From contig JALIRH010000048.1 of the NCBI GenBank assembly GCA_023055505.1, positions 3,000,166 through 3,064,165 on the forward strand: DNA of 64,000 bases. Reading direction: 5' to 3'. The stretch's first letter is position 1. Every line of letters begins with the position of its first letter. The position numbers were made by a program, and so were the translations under genes. The notes under the pieces are model-generated. The model was not told the origin of the DNA. It did no database searches and saw nothing but the letters and a program-made list of their open reading frames with translations. Below, piece after piece: positions 28,701-43,700 of this stretch. This DNA is from Callipepla californica brunnescens (Eukaryota > Chordata > Aves > Galliformes > Odontophoridae).

Positions 28701-31700
28701 AGGAAGTAAAACTGAAAATCAAAAAGTAAATAAAAGAAAAAGAAAAAAGTGAGTTTCCCATCACCAAGTATTTATAAGTTTAGTTTGCAGGTTGAAATTT
28801 GGGTCTTCCTGTGTGGAGCAGGAAGATGAACTCAATGATCCTTGCAGATCCCTTCCATGTTGGGATACTCTATGATTTTTAAAATAAAACATGTGCAGAT
28901 TCACCCTAAGAAAAGACCATTCTTCCACCCCATACATTTTGTGCCATTAAGATGTATTTGATGAAATGTCTGGTTTACAGACTGAACTCTACCTCCCGCT
29001 TCTGGAAAACTGGGATTACTGATCTGAAACTTACCAACATCAATAAGCAAAATAAACAAATTAATCCCAGAAGCTACAGCAGTTTTCCCCAGTCCTCTCT
29101 GCAACTTCTGGGTAGCTTCCCTTTGCAGCTTTCAGTTTTTTAAGAACAAGTTAATGCAGCTGATGTGACAAGGAACCCAGGGACAATCGTGTGCAATTCC
29201 TTAACAAAAGCAAAATCCTATTACATATTGACACAGGGCTCCAGGTCCTGGATTCTCAGTTGAGCAAGTTATTAGCACATGTTGAACATACTATTCTCCT
29301 TCTCCCTTTGCACATTTCAAAATGACTGAATTTCCCTCTGATGGGAGGGAGGCTAAAGGGGGCTGTTTTCCTCAAGTCTAGTCCAGAAAGTTATTCCCCA
29401 GTGTTTCCTTTATCATGAACTAGCACAGGGCACATTGTAAATGCTTGTGATATCAGCATTCAATTCATTCATTTTCTACCCGAACAGAGTCCCTAATGGA
29501 TTATTACAATCTATAAATCACACTTATAAAATGCCTCCTTTATTAAGACAACATTAAATCATGGTGGTCTACCAAGCAGCACAGCATTAGATGGTAGTAA
29601 GCAACCACAAGGCCTGTACAGTTGCATCTTGTTGATATATATGTTGGACACATTAGGATCACGGAGGTTATTTGAAAGCTAATAGGACCAAAAACATTGC
29701 TGAATAGCCCTTTAAGCCATCATCTTTCCTACCAGGCAGAACTAGTGATGGACCCCTTTCTGAATAATCATTTATATCTCCGACTGCACAACTAAGCCAT
29801 TCTTTTGAATTCCAGGCTGAGGGATGCATAAATTTATACTTATGATCATACTGTCAGAAAAACAAAAGAACCAATTTTGTAATATTGCCCACATGAATCT
29901 CTTATTAAGATGACAGATTTGTCATTTATCCCTATACCTACTGGAGACAGTACAAAATTGTGGTCCTTGCATATGTAATTACAAATTACTGAGTGTAAAA
30001 TCTAATAGTCTGCAGACACACAGTGGGGTGTTGCAGCAAGATGCAGCAGCAAATCTTCCAGCCACTTAAGCTAAGGGGATATAAATGGCATGGTATCTCT
30101 TACATGTTTGGAGGTTGAATGCTTTTAAAATCAAAATATGTCACACCTTCAGCATCAGGGAAAGGTAGAAGAAGGCAACCGCAGAGAAAAAAAGCAATCA
30201 TTCAGCTGATTTGGGAAGACTGTCTTATCTTCCAATTTCTTGTTTATCGTATTATCCAGGAGACCTTGAGTGTCGAATGTCACATGGTTAAAAGTTACTT
30301 TGGTAATGCCTTGCACTTTATTGTCACCACCAGCACTTTTTCTGCTAGAATTCCTTCAGAATTAAGCATTTTTAGTTAAGCAGTTGAGAGTATCTCAAGT
30401 TAGACTCCTCCATGTCTTCTAGAAAAGCCTGTATTTCTCTAATCGTTGTAGGAAGCTAGACAAGGCTGAAGAGAATAGCAGTCTGCAACCTAACTTGGCC
30501 TACATTCTTGTCACAGAGAGATGTGTGTCCCATCAGGCATTCTGTTTAGGGCTATAGGCTCAATAGTTGTTATACAGCACACAAGAATAAACAGATTTGA
30601 TAAATTTCTACATTCAGTCAAATTGAAAATCCTGGCTACATAAGTATCAAAGATACCTAGTTCAAACTTGTCTATCAGATGCTATCAGGACCAATTCTGG
30701 TCATGCTAACGTAGACCTCAGCAGGAGCTTATGCCAGCTACTTTGTAAAACTGACAATGCAAACAGGGCCTCAGTCAGCAGGAGGTAACATTTCACAAGA
30801 CCAATAATTTATATGCTCAAAAAATTGGACTTATCACACAAAAATGAATTAAGGAAAATTTCAGATGTACTCCTCTTCTTGATAGCTCAGATGAACCCAT
30901 TCGCAGTCAACATACTACTTCTTTCCCCCTTCTACATATCTTACCTCACCAATCATTTTCACATCTTCTCGTCCATACCAGTCCGGCTCATACACTTCAT
31001 GGAGAGACTCTGTAAGCTTCTTTGAGGCATCCTGCATCCCTGTAATTAAACAGAAAAAGGAATATGTAGGTGCAGACAATAAGAAATAGTTGATAAATAT
31101 ATTCATTTCAACCTACGTGTACTATTGTCTCTGGGATGTTTAGAATATAATTTCCAAGAGCTGAAACAAAACCTTTATGTTCATCCAGCTCACCCGGGTT
31201 AATGAGAAATCTCCTTCATATCGAGATTAACCTATATTTATATGCGTGAAAAACTTCCTATCAGATTAGAAATTTAATTTGCTGTTCTAAAGTAAATCTA
31301 TCAGAACATGAAAACAACTCAGAGGGTTGTCCTGCCCACAGAAGACATTTAACACCTAGCTGAATGACCGTCACTGAGAAGCCAAATAAATAGCAGCCTG
31401 TCTTTGATTATTCTCAGCTCTTCCATCCTACAGGATATTTTCCTAGCTGGTCCAGAACAAGTCCCATGCCTGTCTGTGTGCAAGATAAAGCATTTCCAGG
31501 GTTGGGTGATTAAAATGGCTGAGATCTGTGGAAACTGCTGTATCTGATCTCTCATAACACACTAAGTTCAGAATCAGTAATTTTAAAATGACAATTTTAT
31601 TCCAGCTTCTTTGCAAAATCTAAACAGTGACTATTAAATATTTTTCACAGTAACACAGAATGTCAGGGATTGGAAAGGACCTCGAAAGATCACTTAGCCC

Positions 31701-34700
31701 CAATCTCCCTGCTGGAGCAGGAACACCTGGATTAGGGCACCCAGGAATACACCCAGGTGGGTTTTGCATGTCTTTTGAGGAGACCCCACAACCTCTCTGG
31801 AAATTTTTCTTAGCATTCTCTTTAAAAAACAAAAAATATATCTCTATTCAGAATCTGTTTGCTGCAGCACATCTGTGTGATCTTGAAAATATCTCTATCT
31901 GATTTTCAGATTAAACTGCTAAGTCGCTGGATTTAGCATCAATATCTGTTTTCTGCATAAATAAATGTTTAAGAGCAGAAGAAGAGAATTCACTAGGAAC
32001 TTGTATGTTTAGAGCAGTTTTGATGTAGCCAGTTGCTATTCCAACACGCACTCCAAAACACAAGTTCAGGGTATGAGAGGAAAAGAAATGCAAGGTTGCA
32101 CACTTCCTAGTGTAGAAATGGTAGGAAAAAAGAGTATGGAAAAAGTTGCAAGTAAACAGATGTCCTTCAGGAGAGGGAAAGGGAGAGAAGACTTAGAAAG
32201 GGAACCCTGATGTTTAGAAGGTACTGACTTTCACCCTGTAATCAAATAGTGCTGTGCCAAAATGGGATATTTAACTTTTTCAGGGGTTGCTGTGGGGTGC
32301 TTCTGAATGACAGAGCTCAGCTTGAAGAATTTGTACAGCATAAGGACTTTAGACACATTTCTTCCTGTTCTACTTTATGGTAAATATTAAGGATAATTTG
32401 TCACTGGCTCAGAAAGAATTACTGAATAAAGTTGTTTGTTTGCTTGCTTTTATATGTCAGATTACACTAAAATACAGATGACCTTCACATATTTTTTCCA
32501 GGGAGCACTGATATAAAATCTTTTTTAATGTCACTACGAATTAATAAACCCAGGAGGTGAGTCAAAACCACCACAGTACCGCCATGCTTAAGAGGGCTGT
32601 GCTCTGTCCACTCAGGCCATACACACAAAGTAGAAAGCTCTGTACTGTCTGGCTCACACCTGATCCTTTCTCATACCTGAACTTTTGCCCTTAAGGACGG
32701 TTCACTCTAAATCTGCAACATATGTTCCGGCAGTGGCCTGCTAGCACAGCTTTCCCCTAATCTCTCCTGCAGTCTGCATTCAGCTCAGTCATGGACCTGC
32801 CTTGGGTAGAGCACCTGTACCTACACAGATTTTGTTAAATACTTCGTTGTTTGTTAAATACTACAGAATTCCAGCCATGTACCTCATCAGAGAGCAAGCA
32901 AAAGACACTTAGCAGCCCTTGCTTGAGGGATATCAGCTCACACCAACTTCTACACTTCCTTCACTTCTGAGAATCTGCAGTCTTTCAGCCAAGCATATTC
33001 CCTGCAAAAAGCTTCAGCCAAATCCAGCTGCAGCGTGAAGCAGATGCACATAATAACATTTGGCTACCTTGGTCAGAAAAGTTCAGCATGAAATTCCCAA
33101 ATGATGAGCCAGTCTTTTCCTACTATATCTATACAGTGCTTACTGCAGTGCCCCAAAGGAATGCAGAGTACTAACCCAGCGTGCTCTCATTCTTTCGCAT
33201 GCCTACAGGTATAAACTTACATTGTTCACGGAATTTTTGAATTTATTTCTTATTTTGGCTGACTTTCACATTGAATATTTCTTACACACAGATGCTTTTT
33301 ATGTATTAATCATTACTAAAGTTAAGAGGATTAGTGTCATCCAACGGACTGCAGGCTGTCTCTCTGCTGTTTTCAGCTGCTGTCACTGAGAAAGATAAAT
33401 TGTTTAGAGCAAGTCATGGAGGCACTATCAAATGTGAAAGTATTTTTTACTGCTGGGGAACAGTTAGAATTTTATATTTCATATCAACTGTTCCATTAAG
33501 CACCACTTCTTGGTAATTGGGTAACTTACTTAATAACTAGAAATGCCAAAATAATTGAATTGCTTAGGAAAAATGATGCTAAATAATTCTGTTACTTAAG
33601 TTTGAGACACTCGCATGAAATATTATTTCTTTCTTTGGGAAAGAGCCTCTGTCCCTGGATTTCTAGAGGCATAATATGCAGTAGGGATCCTCAGAGGTTA
33701 TGTGTACAAACATTCCCATCACAGTGCCCTAGAGATGGCAGAGGGCAGGTGACTCTTTGCTACCACAATTCCAATGTAATCAGGCTCTCATGGAGACTGA
33801 GACTGGCATGGGTTCCCAGACCAATCTCAGGACCAATATACTGTGATGCCTCCTCATGTCCTGTCAGGGAAATATAGGCAGAATCAAGAAGAAAAATACA
33901 TTTTCCTGACTAAGCAAAGCACCTTATTCTGACTCTTCATATTTTATTATTTGAGTGGAGAAATTAATGTAAGGTTCTCCAAGGAAACAACCTGTCCTGC
34001 CACATGAGCTGCACTCATTATTGCCCATTACCCACTAGAATTTTCACTAGAACAACTCAATCATTTCATTATTCATTGCTAAACTTCACAGAAAGAAGAT
34101 GAATCGTTTTATTGCTTCTCAGAAAATAAATGATTGATTTTAAGATTTATTTGTCTGAAGGACAGTTCTGTCAGCCACAGACTGACAACTAGGCAGTAAA
34201 GTTGCTTACAGCCCTTTAGGATCTCCATTTCCCTTCCTATAAACCAGTTACTATTTCACAGTACATCAAGCCACTTGAAAAATCCTCTATTTTATGAAGC
34301 AGGATTCCTTCTCACCTCTGTCAGCTTGTTACCTTCAAGCAAATCCTGGGATATATCTACTCATCTGTACTTGTACTTGCAAAGAGCTTATGGTAGAAAC
34401 TGGGAGGTTGATTTAGGGTTTCTTTAACTGCAAGCCCATAAAACCTTTGAAGTCCCCTACGGCTCTAAAAAGATCAAAAAAGTATCATGGAGTAGAGAAT
34501 CCAGATGCACGTTGCCAGGGAGACAGGAAGAGGCAAAGACTGAGGCGTAGATGACTACAGCTATGGGAGGTCACACACAGCTTTGTCAGTATAAAAATGA
34601 CTGATGCGTAGCAGACACGAAACCATCATGCCAGTTAAATAAAGTAGCACATATATTCAGATTTGCAAGTGCTTCATGATATGGTTCATCTGGGTCCTTA

Positions 34701-37700
34701 AGTTACTAGCAATAAAGGCAAGACTGAACTGAGACTAAGAATCACATCTGACCTAGGGACAGAGTCTGAATACAGCAAAAATTCTCTTAAAAGAATGTGT
34801 GATAAGAAACCTCAGAGAATGTTAGATATATTAGAACAAAGGGGTAAAAGGCTCTAAAAAGGTTCCTTTGCTTAAGCTATGGACAGATCTCGCACTTTCA
34901 GCTTCCAATATTTAGTCATGAAGAGAAATGGCAATTTTTACTAGAGCTGACAATATTCCAGCTTCATAAAATGCATTTAATTGGAGAAAGGTTAGCTATT
35001 TTGCCATTTCTTGAAACACTATAAAATGAACCCAATAAAGTGAACTGCTTTTCTTGCATCTGTATGAACATGAATATATCAAGTGTATTTATATGATCAA
35101 CCTTCTTCCCTGCAAAGTGAGCTCCTGATTACAGTGTACCTCCAAAGCCCAGATGTCCTATGAACTGAAATCGCACTTCAGCTCCTGAATATCTGCAGTG
35201 GAGGTTCCCATGCTTTTCTAAGTAGCCACCCCAAAAAAGATGGTGTCTGCTCTTCAAAGAATAGCAATTGCAGCCATTGTCTGATGATCTCTGCCACACA
35301 AAATCTGGAAGAGTTTTCACCACTGCTGAGCTCATCAGCTCTGGGGATGCCATGAAGTGCTGCCCTGGGTTGCTGTCTCTGCAGCACAAATGTGTTCCAG
35401 TACGTGTGCCAAAGATGCCCACCAATGGCTTGTTGGCTGTGGAGAATAACATTTTTTAGGCTGCTATGAGCTGCTTACGACTGAGTCTTTTTTTAGGACA
35501 GAAAGATAACAAGGTGTTAGCAAACACTTTACATTCCCAGGGAGAAATACATTCCAAGTTATTTTCAAATATGGACAGACTGAGAGAAGAGAAAGACGTG
35601 AAGCAGAAAAGCACAGCTAAAAAGGCAAAACTTGCATGATGAAAAAATTTACATGAAGTTAAAAGTAAAACTTGGTGGGAAGAATAGCCCACTAGATAGC
35701 AAGTCAGCAAAAGGATCACTAATTAATGCACAAAGTGCAAGGGAAAAAAGAGAGTCAGAGAAAAAGAAAATGAAACATGGAGAGGAGGATTGTTGTCACC
35801 AACACGGAAATCAAAGCAGCATGTAAACAGTCAGCCTACATGACAGAGAAACCATCTGTCCAAACAGCCTCATCTCACTGCTTCTGGCTGTGCATACGTC
35901 TGATAATGTGTGTGGGGAATGGAATGACCGAAAAATTAGAATATAAAATCAGCATCCAGTGGGTCCCAAATAAACGAGGAATGTTGAAATTACTTCCAAC
36001 CTCCCTCCACCCAAAAAAAACCCAAATATTGTGCAAGTCCCTACAAGGAGAATCAGTTCTTGTCTGGTATAGGGTTTTCCTTTTCCAGCCTGCCCAGCAA
36101 ATAGTAGAAAATCAGACATTAAGCTTTGCTCTCTATCCTACAGTTCCCATGGAAAGGAGCTTCTCTGTCTGTTAATAGCTGCTGAAGTTTCATGACACAG
36201 TGATTTCCAGAGATGACAGTACTGGTTTATAACATTTCTCCTGCAGGAATGGAGTCAGGCTAGAAAATTGTATGTATAAATATTTATCTCAAGAAGTTAT
36301 TAATGAATCTGCAAATGTCAGAAACTCTTACTCCCTTTCATTTAGGACCTTGCCTACAGCTTCTCTGAAGAGGAGTGGGATGAGGAAGAGCAACTGCTGT
36401 ATATAGTGCTAAATTGAGTATGTTGGATTTATGAATGTCCACAAGGATTTAAATAGCTGTTTACTTATTCTCTGATATTTAATCACTGAGCTTCTGCTGC
36501 TTGTGTCTTTATTATTAAGGGATCACATCCTATTTTGAATCTTAACAAAAATAATTTTGAAAACAAAAAATATAGATCCATCAGTCAGAAGCTAGCAAGA
36601 AATCACAACACCTTAGGGAACACGATTTCAGAAAGAGAAGATCTATTATCCAAATAGTAACACCAGGAGATGTAAGGAAACCTGGAATCCTGCAAGGGAT
36701 CTCTTGCCTTGCATGGAGTATTACGTATTCTAGCATTTGCAAAGATGAGTAATGTGCAGATTTTGTTGATGCTCTGGGCAGCAGATTTGCACACTAAGGA
36801 CAGTTGAGGGTAAGCCATGCATGCAAGACTGTGTACGCACATGAACTGTCACCAGAAGAAGAGAAATTCTAGCAACAGATTAAACAGCCCATGCCAGATC
36901 CAAAACAGAAAAGTCGATTATTAATGACTAACGCAGTTGTACTTGTACTTGTCTTTGTATATCTTAAATAAGAATATTCGTCTCACATTTTTTCAAATTT
37001 GCTTTATGAAAACAACTTGAAACATTAAAAAAATAACCTTTGATGGCTGCTAAATATCCTCTCAGTTCTCTCTGGAGCCTGGAACCCTCTGCCTGGAAAA
37101 GAAAACAGTCAGACAAGAAAAACACCAAGTAAGTAAAAAAGACATTTCAGGTATATTATTGCAAACAAGTTTCAGTTACATTTTATGCCTCTAAACACAC
37201 AATACATTACATACATAAAGTATGCTGGACTTTTCAAAAAAGGAGCAATTTTATGAACTATCTGATGAATAGTGTTACATGGTATAAGCATATTAGATGC
37301 AATCAGGGCCACAAAATATACTCTCAATGCTAAAATTTCTGGTTTTGCTTTATCAGTCACTTGAACAGAGAAGGATTCCAGTCAGAGAATGATAGGTGTA
37401 TTTTACAGCTACAGTCCAGTTCAAGTCAGACTGGCTAATGTCCTAACTTAAAATACAAAGAAGTGCAATCCCTTTTGAAACCACTCAAAATGAGGCCATG
37501 CTAGACTTGCAGGAAATCCGTGCCCTTACATACGTGGCTTATTATTTTGCAAACAGTATTCTAAATATTACAAGCAAATTACTCCTATAAAAAATACTGT
37601 TAGTAATTATGTTTAGCTTGTCTAGAGTATCCTGCAGATTGCCATGAAGTCTCAACTGCTCCTTTGGCAAATGCATCACAAGGATTTTTCTTTATCTTAT

Positions 37701-40700
37701 ACCAATAGTCTTTTAAAAACTCAAGACTGAACAGGAGAAAATAGACTGCTTATCTCTGACTGTATCACAATTTGGACTTCACAACCCATAGGATTTACAG
37801 TAAAATCTGTATTAAACTATATTTCGTAATTTTATTGCTACAAAGCTGCCAGGACACTTCCAATAGCCTGAAGATTTTGGAAACCCTCCAAGCTTATTAC
37901 CTTCCAATATCCTTCAAAGTTCTCATTTAAGTGCTTGGAATCTTTAAGAACATCAGTCTGAAGTCACGTTTTCTCACATACAGCTACACCATATGGAATC
38001 AGCTGCAAAATATGAGCGATGGCTTTGCAACTTTTCTCATGTTCTCCATGTGATAGACCCCAAAAGGGTGTGTGTGTGAATACAAGAGGAGGCAGAGTGT
38101 CAACTGGTATGAACTGTTATAATGCCACTGAAGTCAAAGGACTTTTGGTAAAGGACTTGCCATGGGTGCCACCAATGATCAGGACATTCAGAGTCAGAGA
38201 ATCATAACAACTTCAGATTGAAATGGATCATCTTGGTCCTTCTCAAAAAATACTCACTTGCACAGATTGCACAGACACTGCAACACACAGATTACATGTG
38301 CCAAACTTACTTGTCCCAGCTCCCTACAGGGAATTAGAAGAAAGAAGAGGGAAACTCTCCTTTTGTACATATTCTCCTTAAGGGAAAATACCTCGTGCTT
38401 TGAGAAGTCATACAAAGGTACAGAAATTATCTTTCCAATTTGTATGTTCTCTAGCATGAATGCTTCTATAGCCTCTTAACCTGTGAAGAGTTTGGGAAGT
38501 AAGTTCATCAACTAGATTCCTCGTCATGGTTCAGCTGAACATGTATCCTGATGATAATTATTTAGTTATTAAAGATTTCTGATGTTTTGGAACCATTAAA
38601 GTGCAGCTAGTACGTTCTGAACTCTGCCATCTGCCTTTAATTCCAGTAAAAGCCCTGTATTTACTCATACATTCTATTACTAAGAGAATTCTACAGAAAG
38701 CTAGTTAGTTTACAACAAACGTCATGTAATGGATAGAGATTACTCAAACACTGCACTATAATATAACTGGGCAGCTGTCGTGTTCAACTCCTGCTATCTT
38801 AAACCACTGTGAGACCCTGTGGGCTTGGTTAGTGTTAAGAGTCATCAGCAACCACTGCTTCGGAAAATGTTTAAGAAGACAAAGCAGTGAAACATGATGC
38901 AAATACTGCTGCCTTTGCACCCCTTGGGAACTATCACATACAGATAATAAAAAACACTGTTTTTGAGATTGTGCATATTCAGTGCACTTTCTAAGACTCC
39001 TACATATTTAAGTTTTCCCCTTACTGATACAACCTTTTTCCTTTTTTTCTTTTTGGTCTATTTGATGAAGGCACATGGTGGCTCTGAAACCACTGCTTCA
39101 AATGCCTTCATTAAGGCCACCACTTTCATTAACAGAGATGCAGCCTTGTGAAGGAGAATGAAAAGTAGATGTCATTCTGCAGATGCTGTACTCCTCCGAA
39201 ATGAGATTTCCCAAGGCAGCACTGATGCTTCACTTATTATTTCATAATTATGTTTTATTTGTTTTACATGATGCAGCAAAATCAGTCAGAGTATCATAAC
39301 GTGCAAGAAAACTCCAGGGAGGTATTTCAATAGCATACACAATAGCAAATTTCCACAATCTGGTTGCTTGAGAACAGCAGACACTCCTCACCAGTTGTCA
39401 GCAACAGAAATTAAGAGATCCTAGCTCACCTGGTCAAACTCAACATGCAGATCACCAGAAGTCTGTCAAGCAATCCAGGTAGTCTGTACAGATGAGTGAG
39501 GGGATGTGCTGACCACCCGAAACATCTCTTGCTAGAAAAATTGGCAGAGCTCTCCACAGTGCTTTTCCAAACAACTGTTTCTAATTTTGAACATTATAGC
39601 ACAGCGTCAGTGCTGCTTGTCAGATGCTCTTTTCTAGTGTCTGCTCTTACTACATGGTCAGTACTATGTAGCTTGTAGAGACATGGGTACCCAGTGAGAT
39701 AAGGAGCCTCACTGTTTTAGAAGCATCTGTTATCTGCTGTCACAGGCCTTACAAACTTTTACAATGGCATTAAGCATTTTCAGCAACTCTGATTTCTGAG
39801 AATATTTATTTTTTGTCGTATTTTATGAAAGAACAATATTTAGTATGCCTGAGCACTAAAATTAAGACATTTATAGCACAGTCACCATAGGCTGGAAGAG
39901 TGAAAAGACTTTTGAAGACTAACATCATAAAAAACAAGGTTTGTGTCCTACTAGCTTTCGCTTAATTATTCATCAGAAAAATCGCTTCTACTTGGAAATT
40001 AAAGGCCATCTTGTCTCCGTATAAGCTGGGATCAGACGACCTATTTGGTAGGCTCATTCATTCTCAGCTTTCCAGGCAGAACAGTAGAGTATGATTTTCC
40101 CATCATGTCGCATACAGGATGTAAACACAATACATCTTTAATAGAAGGGTCAAAACAGTATGTGCTTGATACCAAAATCAAATCAATCACTCAACTTTAG
40201 CAAGAGTCAAAAGTACTGCTGATGCTGAGGCCGGAGCACTAACTTGTCCCATAGAAATGCAGAACAGGTTATTACTAATGCAGCTCAGAGTCTGATGCTG
40301 GAATTTTTTCATTTCAGCACTAACACACCAGGGAAACTGCTCAGAAGAAATCATTATCTGTATCACGTGGCAGACATCCTCTAGTGTAACGTGCAGTTAT
40401 TAGCTGCAATGTACACTGTGGCTGTCACTCCATTTGCAAACAGGTAAGTAGTATCTACTTATTGGGTCTTTTAGAGAACTCAGAAGCATAAATGCAAAGG
40501 TCCGTTTAAATAAGTGAAGCTTAACAATAGAAGAGACAATTCAGGAGCTTCCATAATTCAGTATGAAATAGAACTGTATACCATTATACCCTATTTTATT
40601 GTTTTTCTCCCCTTCATGGTTCCTAGAATTGTCTTCCAAATTTAAGCTTTTTTTCTTTCTTAAGTAAATATATTCTTCTTCTCTCTTTCTACCAGCTGTG

Positions 40701-43700
40701 GACAACCTGGTGTTCAAACTATTTGTCTAGCACACTGACTATGATAGAGCTTTTTGGTACGCCAGTACCTACCAGGATAACATCAGCCTTGTGGTCACCC
40801 GCTAAGAGCGCTCAAGAGTAACACTTTAATCATTCTAGCGAGGAAGTAACACCACGAGTGCAAGGAAACTGCATCAAACAAACCAGGCTACCCAAAGAGC
40901 TTGGACTAATCTGAAAAGTAACAACTTTATGGCATCCTGGCTTGAATCAGAAATAGTGTTGACAGCAGGAGCAGGGAAGTAATTGTCCCCCCTCTCCCCC
41001 ACTCAGCACTGGCGAGGCTGTACCTCGAGTACTGTGTTCAGTCCCTCACTGCAAGAAAGGCACTGAAGCTCTGGAGAGCGTCCAGAGGAAGGCAATAAAG
41101 CTGGAGCCCAGGCCTCATGGGGAACAGCTGAGGGAGCTGGGATTATTCAGTCTGGAGAAGAGAAGGCTGAGGGGAGACCTTATTGCTCTCTATAACTACC
41201 TGAAGAGAAACTAGTGAGCTAGGGGTTGGCCAGTTCTCTCCTGTAACTAGTGATAGGATGACAGGGAATGGCTTCAAGTTGCACCACAGGAGATTCATAT
41301 TGGATATTAGGGAAATACTTCTTCTCCAAAAGAGTGGTCAGATGCTGGAATGGGCCGCCCAGGGAGCTGGTGGAATCATCAACCCTGGAGGATTAGAGGT
41401 TGTGTCGAGGAACATGGTATAGAGAGAACTATTGCTGATAGATGGACAGTCGGACTGGATGACATTTCGGTCTTTTCCAACCTTGGTGATTCTATGATTT
41501 ACAGACAAATGCCAACATTCTCTGCCTCATGACAGCAGTGGCACTCAACAGTCACGTAAGAAAAGTCAGTGCCTGCTGCAACGCTCTAATAACCATTTCA
41601 CTTTTGACTACTACTGCTAAAACCAATTCTCACTGCTTCAGATGAAGATGAAGCAGAATAGTTTTGGTGCCCTCCCTAAACAAAGTCCCAAACCTTTAGC
41701 TTTCTATTTCCAGTGCCTCACAACTAAACATCTCCTTCACCAGGTGAGGATTCTATTTTCACGTCTATTACATCACCCTACAATGATACTCATGTTTCCT
41801 AATTAAAGATCAAACTAATGTTTTTAATAGATATTTCAGGTATGCAAGGTCAGCAAGTGTATGCTATCACTCTTTTCGTTCTGGGAAAAATACCCTTTCA
41901 TTTGTAAGATAATTATTAAACATACATTTTAGAGTAAAATAGTAATCAGCAAAGAAAATCTTTCCACAGGCCCCAGAATAAGCTGCACATTGTTTTGATT
42001 GTTTTTGGCTTCACAGTCATCTAACATTTGAAGTGGACCTTAGGATGGTCCCTGTAAAGATGTCAGTCAGATGAAGTCTCTCTGAATACAGTTTGCAAAT
42101 GCTTCTAGGCTTATAGAAATAAAAGCTCCCTTCCTCTAGTCCAGTTTGAGTTTTCATGTGTCCAGTTTATTCTGGGGCATCTATCAGGGCCAGCATTTGG
42201 CATCAACTTTGTTTAGTAAGGAAACCACCCAGGGAGAGAGGTGTATTGAACCACCATCAGTTGCAGCTTAGTAATATTAAGAATCCCCTACTGTTCAGTG
42301 TGGAACTCTATAGACAGAGAAGGAAACCTGTGTATGAGCTAAGGGAAAACAGTCTCTTCCAGTCGGAGTAATTATAAAACTTGCACTTTTTATTTATTGC
42401 CCGGATTATTTCTTCTAAAGCCCATGCACAAGATCAGTAAAATAAGGGGTCTGAAGGGCAGACTTGAAGTATGTAAGATGATTAATAAACATATGGGCTG
42501 CACAATAGCTTCCAGAAGAAAGAAGGGTTTTCAGAACAGGTTGTATTTCCTGTGAAATTTTTTCATTGTGCTCTTCATTCAACCCTAGATTAAGACACCC
42601 ATGACTGCCTACACATGAGTTGAGTGCCTCTCCTCCTCTTAGAGCTAATACAGATCTCTTTGGTGCAATCCATGGTGTCAGAAGGACAAATAAATTCTAA
42701 AGTCAAAACCACTCACTCAGCACAGCTGCCTAGTGCCTTCTGGGACACCCAGCAAGACATATACAAATACAACTGATCCTAAAGGAAACTCCTAGTTTTG
42801 TGGGATGGTGCTGGGGAGCCAGAGAGGATACACTAGGGCCTCAGAGATGGCAGTGGGCGCTGACATTTAGAGAACTGACTCACACTCCTCATGGCAACCA
42901 CAAAGGAGGCTAAACCAGGAGTCACAAGTGACAAGAGGGCTCATTAATGTAAACATACCTCCAATGAAGAAGGGGATGACTCAGACCCAGGCGATGCCTA
43001 GGAGATCCAGCTGGGAGCAGCAGGAGACACTGCTGGGCTATGGTCCTGAGTCCTTGTGGGAAGCAGGACTGGGGACTGCATTTCTACAGTATGTCTCAGG
43101 GTGGCAATAGACACCTCGGTATGAACTAATATAGGATATATGAACTAATATAGGATAATATAGAACTAATAGGGCCCGAGTGAAGGACCTGTGTGGGACT
43201 ATCAGGGCCATTAAGGCTGTAAGTGCACCCAGAAACCCGACGTTGTTGCTGTCTTGACCCTTCTGATGACATTGCCTGGTTCTACACAAATGAACTGAAT
43301 ACAGATAGCTACATTCAGGTATTGCAATCTAGACGTGGATGAGCCTCCTGGGACAGAATTCAGCTGCCAAAGCATGTCCCTGGAGATGCCAAGGTGTGCT
43401 TGAGAGCACCACAGATGCACGCCTTGTGCCTGTGTATAGGTCATGAATGTCAACTATGGTGTCTTAGGTCACTTATAAACTATAAAAAGTATAAAATACT
43501 TCAGCATCTGTTCACTGCCCCACCAAACAGCTTTAAGTCAATGTCATGCCATACCTATCAGGCAGTTAAGCACGCTTTCATGAAATGAAGGACACAACAT
43601 TTCAATTGTTACCAATTACACTCACAGAGCAGCTCTTTCTGTGAGGTGCAAAGTAAAGCAGGACACACTTCTGCACACTCAACAAACAAAATAGTACTCT

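Larger units (their letters stand above)
28289..30944 (-). other. AMPH intron 4
   Basis: Contains T tracts (28527-28558) and a short CR1 tail (28798-28880). The rest shows no recognisable gene. Confidence 0.7.
31040..37037 (-). other. AMPH intron 3
   Basis: 6-kb intron holding one CR1 fragment (31652-31800) and a GC-richer block of unknown origin (35100-35460). Two open frames, 35777-36175 (+) and 35129-35452 (-), show no known domain. Confidence 0.7.

Noticed and set aside
35777..36175. 132-codon plus-strand open frame
   Set aside because: No domain or family resemblance in AT-rich intron; likely chance.
38190..38240. Possible CR1 remnant (cagagaatcataacaacttc followed by gatcatcttggtcc)
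   Set aside because: Too short and diverged to annotate with confidence.
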